From positions 1-64,000 of the forward strand of contig JAGLOO010000006.1 of the NCBI GenBank assembly GCA_023138875.1: a stretch of DNA of 64,000 nucleotides. Reading direction: 5' to 3'. A model generated the notes under the pieces. That model did no database searches, had not been told where the DNA came from, and saw only the letters and a list, made by a program, of their open reading frames with translations. Within the stretch, counting starts at the first letter, position 1. Every line of letters begins with the position of its first letter. Origin of the DNA: Bacteroidales bacterium (GTDB lineage Bacteria; Bacteroidota; Bacteroidia; Bacteroidales; GCA-2748055). Positions 61,150-64,000 of the stretch are shown piece after piece. The translations under genes and the position numbers were made by a program.

Positions 61150-62430
61150 CTAATAGTAACGTCTCCTTCCATTTCCAAATCTTGGATTAACAATGTTGTT
61201 ATAGATGGATCCAAAAGTATAGGTTACCCCGATTTCACCCCCAACACCATAACTTGTTTCAAGCTCCTGAAGCTGTAACAGAATATCGGCCTCAGTTAGC
61301 TCACCCTTCACAAGTGACAACTGGTCGTTGATACGGGCGGCTCCGCCACGAAGCCTTACTGATAGGCCCTTAAGGATCCTTATTGAAATGTACCCGCTTA
61401 ACTCCAGTCTGTTCTTTGAGAAGTCATGAAAATAGTTGGATCCCTCCAGTGCAACATTGATGGAGCCCCATTTCTCCTGAACCTGGTAGGCCAGCTGAAG
61501 TTGCTGTAACCACAAGTTTTCTTCGGTCTTATTGAATATGGTGGTGTCGTTATAGACGTTGTATGAATTTCCCACACCATATAAGATCCTGAATTGGCGG
61601 TGTGTCGACCTGGAATAGGGGAAAATGTTGTATTCAACCGAAGGCATGAAATCAACTGAGAATTTCGTATTGGTGTATGTTGACGATACAACATCGGTCC
61701 TTAGTCCGGCCGACCAGTGATCCCCCAGGCTTTTAACAACCAGGACATCCAAGCCCTGGTAACTTTTATCGTTGGTGTACAGGGTATCATCATAGGTGTA
61801 CTTTGTCCTGCTGAACCGGTGATCGAAATCAAGCTCCAATTTCCAATCATGGGTTATCTTCACAGCAGAGACCGAACTGCGAAGCTCCAATTCATTGTAA
61901 GACTCTTCACCTTCAAAATTGGGTTCCGCATCGAGCTCAAATACCCAGTTATTCCACCTGTCGACTACCTCCTGTTTCACAATGCTCTCTGTAGGATTGA
62001 TGATCACTTCATCATAGAGGGGTGTCCTGGCTACATATGGCATAAGTCCCATTTTCAACATCTGGGTACGCCATATCCTGGTGTAATCCCTTGAATCATC
62101 TGGCCTGCTGGCATAAACCAGGGTGTCACTTTTACCCTCATACTCCATCTGCCCAACAAAAGCATATGTATATTTTCTTCCACCGCTTCCGGTATTCTCC
62201 CGTGTCTCAAGAATATAAACCTGAGCCTCCTTCACATCCCTGACATAATTCACATATGGGATCTCCTCACGAATGAAGTCCATATCGCAATAAAAACAAT
62301 CTATGAACACCCTGATTGCATTTTCTCTTTGAACAACAGTATCAGTATTGACCGCTTGTCCGTTCACATGCAGGGCGAAGAAAAACCCTATGATCAAAGT
62401 CCCGTATCGGGCTGGTGCCTTAAATTCCAT
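61150..62430 (-). CDS. Uncharacterised outer-membrane beta-barrel protein
   Basis: A 426-aa protein with a signal peptide ending HVNGQ. The first 170 residues contain IRVFIDCFYCDMDFIREEIPYVNYVRD and YTYAFVGQMEYEGKSDTLVY, a globular domain with a CX2C pair. The remainder alternates aromatic and polar residues in strands (WKLELDFDHRFSRTKYTYDD; WSAGLRTDVVSSTYTN) and reads as an outer-membrane barrel, followed by an Arg-rich tail (GNGRRRYY). I have a sense of this N-terminal pattern recurring in Bacteroidota but know no named family or function. It lies 71 bp downstream of the aspartate kinase gene. Confidence 0.65.
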   Translation of the reverse strand: MEFKAPARYGTLIIGFFFALHVNGQAVNTDTVVQRENAIRVFIDCFYCDMDFIREEIPYVNYVRDVKEAQVYILETRENTGSGGRKYTYAFVGQMEYEGKSDTLVYASRPDDSRDYTRIWRTQMLKMGLMPYVARTPLYDEVIINPTESIVKQEVVDRWNNWVFELDAEPNFEGEESYNELELRSSVSAVKITHDWKLELDFDHRFSRTKYTYDDTLYTNDKSYQGLDVLVVKSLGDHWSAGLRTDVVSSTYTNTKFSVDFMPSVEYNIFPYSRSTHRQFRILYGVGNSYNVYNDTTIFNKTEENLWLQQLQLAYQVQEKWGSINVALEGSNYFHDFSKNRLELSGYISIRILKGLSVRLRGGAARINDQLSLVKGELTEADILLQLQELETSYGVGGEIGVTYTFGSIYNNIVNPRFGNGRRRYY

Positions 62431-62501
62431 CTCTTCAAATTAAAATTTACAGAGCAATCCTTCAGTTTAGACCTTTGTTCAAGCGATTGGTTTAATCACC
62501 T

Positions 62502-63881
62502 CTAAAGACAAAGAGCCTTGTTCAGTGCGATAATGGCCTCCCCATAATCCTCCCGGCGGATCACAAACTGCATATTCACCTGCATCAATGATTGTGAAAT
62601 TGCCTCAACATTGATGTTTCTGCCGAATAGTGCTAAGGAAGCCTTGGCCAGCGCCCCGGGCTGGGCAATGTTTGTTCCCAGTGCACAAACCAGTGCTGCT
62701 TTTTTAATGGTGACTTTATGATAAAGGCCTTCGAGCTTCGTCACCAATCCATCCACCAGGTCTGTTTCCCATATGACCATTGTGATGCTGTTGGCATTGG
62801 TGGCCTTAAGTATATATGAAATATTGTATCGCTGCATCTCCTTCATCAGGTTCATGTCATATCCAACCTGTCCCACCATGAAGGGATCGTGCACCTCGAT
62901 TGCGGTTACCTGGTCGGTTCCAGAAATGATCTCGACCCTTGATTCTTCTCCGCTGAAATCCCGCGATATTATTGTTCCCGGATGATCGGGTTCAAAGGTG
63001 TTTTTTATGCGGATGTTGATCCCGTTCACCTCAAGCGGTTTGGATGCCTTTGGATGGATCGCCTCCATACCGATATCTGCCAGCTGGTCGGCCACATTAA
63101 AATTGGTAGCTCCCACAGGTCGTGAATTCTCAATACCCACTATGGCAGGATCAGCACTGGAGAGATGGTACTGCTTATGTATGACAGCTTCCACTGCCTT
63201 CACTTTCACGGCAATCTTGCTGAATGTCACTTCAGAATAACCCCGGTCAAACTCCCGCATGATTCCTTCTGTCCCCTTTGTATACCCGGTAACCACGGGA
63301 ATGGTAAGGGAACAATCAAGGTCGCTGAATGCCTGATGGATCCTTTCATCAATGGTCAGGTATGCTGTGTCATGGAATCCACACAGGTCGACAAATGTGG
63401 CTTCTATTCCATTGTTTCTTAAAATATTGACTGAATTATAGGCCGAATGTGCCTCCCCAAGGGAGGCAAGGATCTCCCTGGCAGCCAGCAGAATGTTCTG
63501 CTTATTTACGTAACCTGAAGCCATCACTTCATCAAGACTGACCAGGTAATTCATTGATTGCTCAATCCGTTCTGTTATAAAAGCAGCAGCAGCATCCAGG
63601 TCGAGCTTAATCCCTGCCAGTCCTTGATTAATGGCAATGAGTTTCTGAAGCAGATCTTCCAGGGCTTTCCGATAGTCTCTGTTTTTCACAAACAGATCGT
63701 AAACTCCCGGTTCACCCGTTTTTTTATGTTCCAGCAACCAGTTGGTGACATTGTTGTAAGCAGATACCACAAAAATCCGGTTATAAAGTTTCCCCTTTGG
63801 AGCCTGTCCGATGATAATGTTGTTGAGTACATCCTCGAATTTGGACATGGATGTTCCTCCGATCTTATGAACTGAAAGCAT
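62502..63881 (-). CDS. Aspartate kinase, ectoine-type (Ask_Ect-like)
   Basis: The ATG at 63881 gives 459 aa starting MLSVHKIGGTSMSKFEDVL; the track start at 63902 would lie right at the predicted transcript start. The amino-acid kinase domain carries IGGTSMS, NRIFVVSAYNNVTNWLLEHKKTGEPGVYDLF and FDRGYSEVTFSKIA. The C-terminus has paired ACT-like text (KKAALVCALGTNIAQPGALAKASLALFGRNINVEAISQS). The HKKTGEPGVY phrase resembles the specialised aspartate kinases found with ectABC clusters. No ect gene is visible here; they may lie outside the window, or the enzyme may serve ordinary lysine/threonine/methionine synthesis. Confidence 0.85.
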   Translation of the reverse strand: MLSVHKIGGTSMSKFEDVLNNIIIGQAPKGKLYNRIFVVSAYNNVTNWLLEHKKTGEPGVYDLFVKNRDYRKALEDLLQKLIAINQGLAGIKLDLDAAAAFITERIEQSMNYLVSLDEVMASGYVNKQNILLAAREILASLGEAHSAYNSVNILRNNGIEATFVDLCGFHDTAYLTIDERIHQAFSDLDCSLTIPVVTGYTKGTEGIMREFDRGYSEVTFSKIAVKVKAVEAVIHKQYHLSSADPAIVGIENSRPVGATNFNVADQLADIGMEAIHPKASKPLEVNGINIRIKNTFEPDHPGTIISRDFSGEESRVEIISGTDQVTAIEVHDPFMVGQVGYDMNLMKEMQRYNISYILKATNANSITMVIWETDLVDGLVTKLEGLYHKVTIKKAALVCALGTNIAQPGALAKASLALFGRNINVEAISQSLMQVNMQFVIRREDYGEAIIALNKALCL

Positions 63882-63907
63882 AGCGTGTGTATTTAATAAC
63901 AATCTGA

Positions 63908-63915
63908 CAAAAATA
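63908..63915 (-). promoter_or_regulatory. Candidate -7 element for the aspartate kinase gene
   Basis: The minus strand reads TATTTTTG, matching TAnnTTTG, 27 bases upstream of the ATG at 63881. No convincing -33 TTTG is present. The site argues against the track start at 63902, which would be nearly leaderless. Confidence 0.4.
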
Positions 63916-64000
63916 ACAGATAATATATTACCGGATTCTATTTGAACGTTATCTTTTCAGGATTGTTTTAACTTTATATGATTCACTGCATCAAATGAGA

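Noticed and set aside
60690-61214. 174-aa minus ORF across the caspase remnant
   Set aside because: Antisense to a recognisable caspase C-terminal half; the plus-strand reading is clearly the meaningful one.

Overview
The window reads as a chromosome segment from a member of the Bacteroidota, probably class Bacteroidia (Marinilabiliales/Prolixibacteraceae-like at a guess). The support is a SusC/SusD pair, two TonB-dependent receptor + DUF4249 pairs, two proteins with type IX secretion (T9SS) C-terminal sorting domains, many lipoproteins, and TAnnTTTG-like promoter elements. Nothing fixes genus or species. No rRNA, tRNA or CRISPR array was seen.

Layout. 1-519: 3' end of a transposase and IS debris. 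0.5-7.1 kb (minus): a CE15 glucuronoyl-esterase-like gene, two lipoprotein sulfatases and a bifunctional homocysteine methyltransferase/MTHFR. 7.1-8.4 kb (plus): a membrane metallophosphoesterase. 8.6-12.5 kb (minus): an exported glutamate-racemase-like protein, a histidine kinase and an NtrC-type sigma54 response regulator, in one operon. 12.6-15.9 kb (minus): a large T9SS-sorted beta-helix protein, with a strong hairpin between it and the racemase operon. 16.4-21.1 kb (plus): susC-susD. 21.1-22.0 kb (minus): an exported N-formylglutamate-amidohydrolase-like protein.

22.2-31.2 kb (plus) holds the most unusual locus, a tight nine-gene operon. The order is DctM-type permease, a 49-aa two-helix protein missing from the ORF track, a membrane-anchored AstE/aspartoacylase-type M14 hydrolase, an exported DUF6305-like protein, a gamma-glutamyltransferase/CapD-type hydrolase, a T9SS-sorted Ntn amidase (AAT/C45-like), PgsB/CapB ligase, PgsC/CapC and PgsW. 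It looks like a Gram-negative poly-gamma-glutamate (or related gamma-amide polymer) system that encodes its own surface and periplasmic amide hydrolases and a transporter. A possible sigma54-like promoter, imperfect at -12, lies just upstream.

31.3-42 kb is mostly housekeeping (YbgC-type thioesterase, oligopeptidase B, Tex, ribulose-phosphate epimerase, saccharopine-dehydrogenase-like enzyme) plus the first TonB receptor/DUF4249 pair. 42.1-42.5 kb holds a decayed GH172 (DUF2961) lipoprotein gene. 43.9-52.9 kb (minus) is a nearly complete menaquinone operon (cytochrome c, menG, menI-like, menF, menD, menB, menA, menC, menE; no menH) headed by a NapC/NirT-type tetraheme quinol dehydrogenase. 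53.0-60.1 kb (minus) is a second TonB/DUF4249 operon with an MG2/plug-like protein, an ankyrin lipoprotein and a secreted protein whose signal peptide is out of frame across an A10 tract. 60.2-61.1 kb (plus) is a wrecked WD40-caspase gene. The window ends with an uncharacterised outer-membrane barrel gene and an ectoine-type aspartate kinase.

Identifications rest on reading the translations and motifs by eye; no database search was run.
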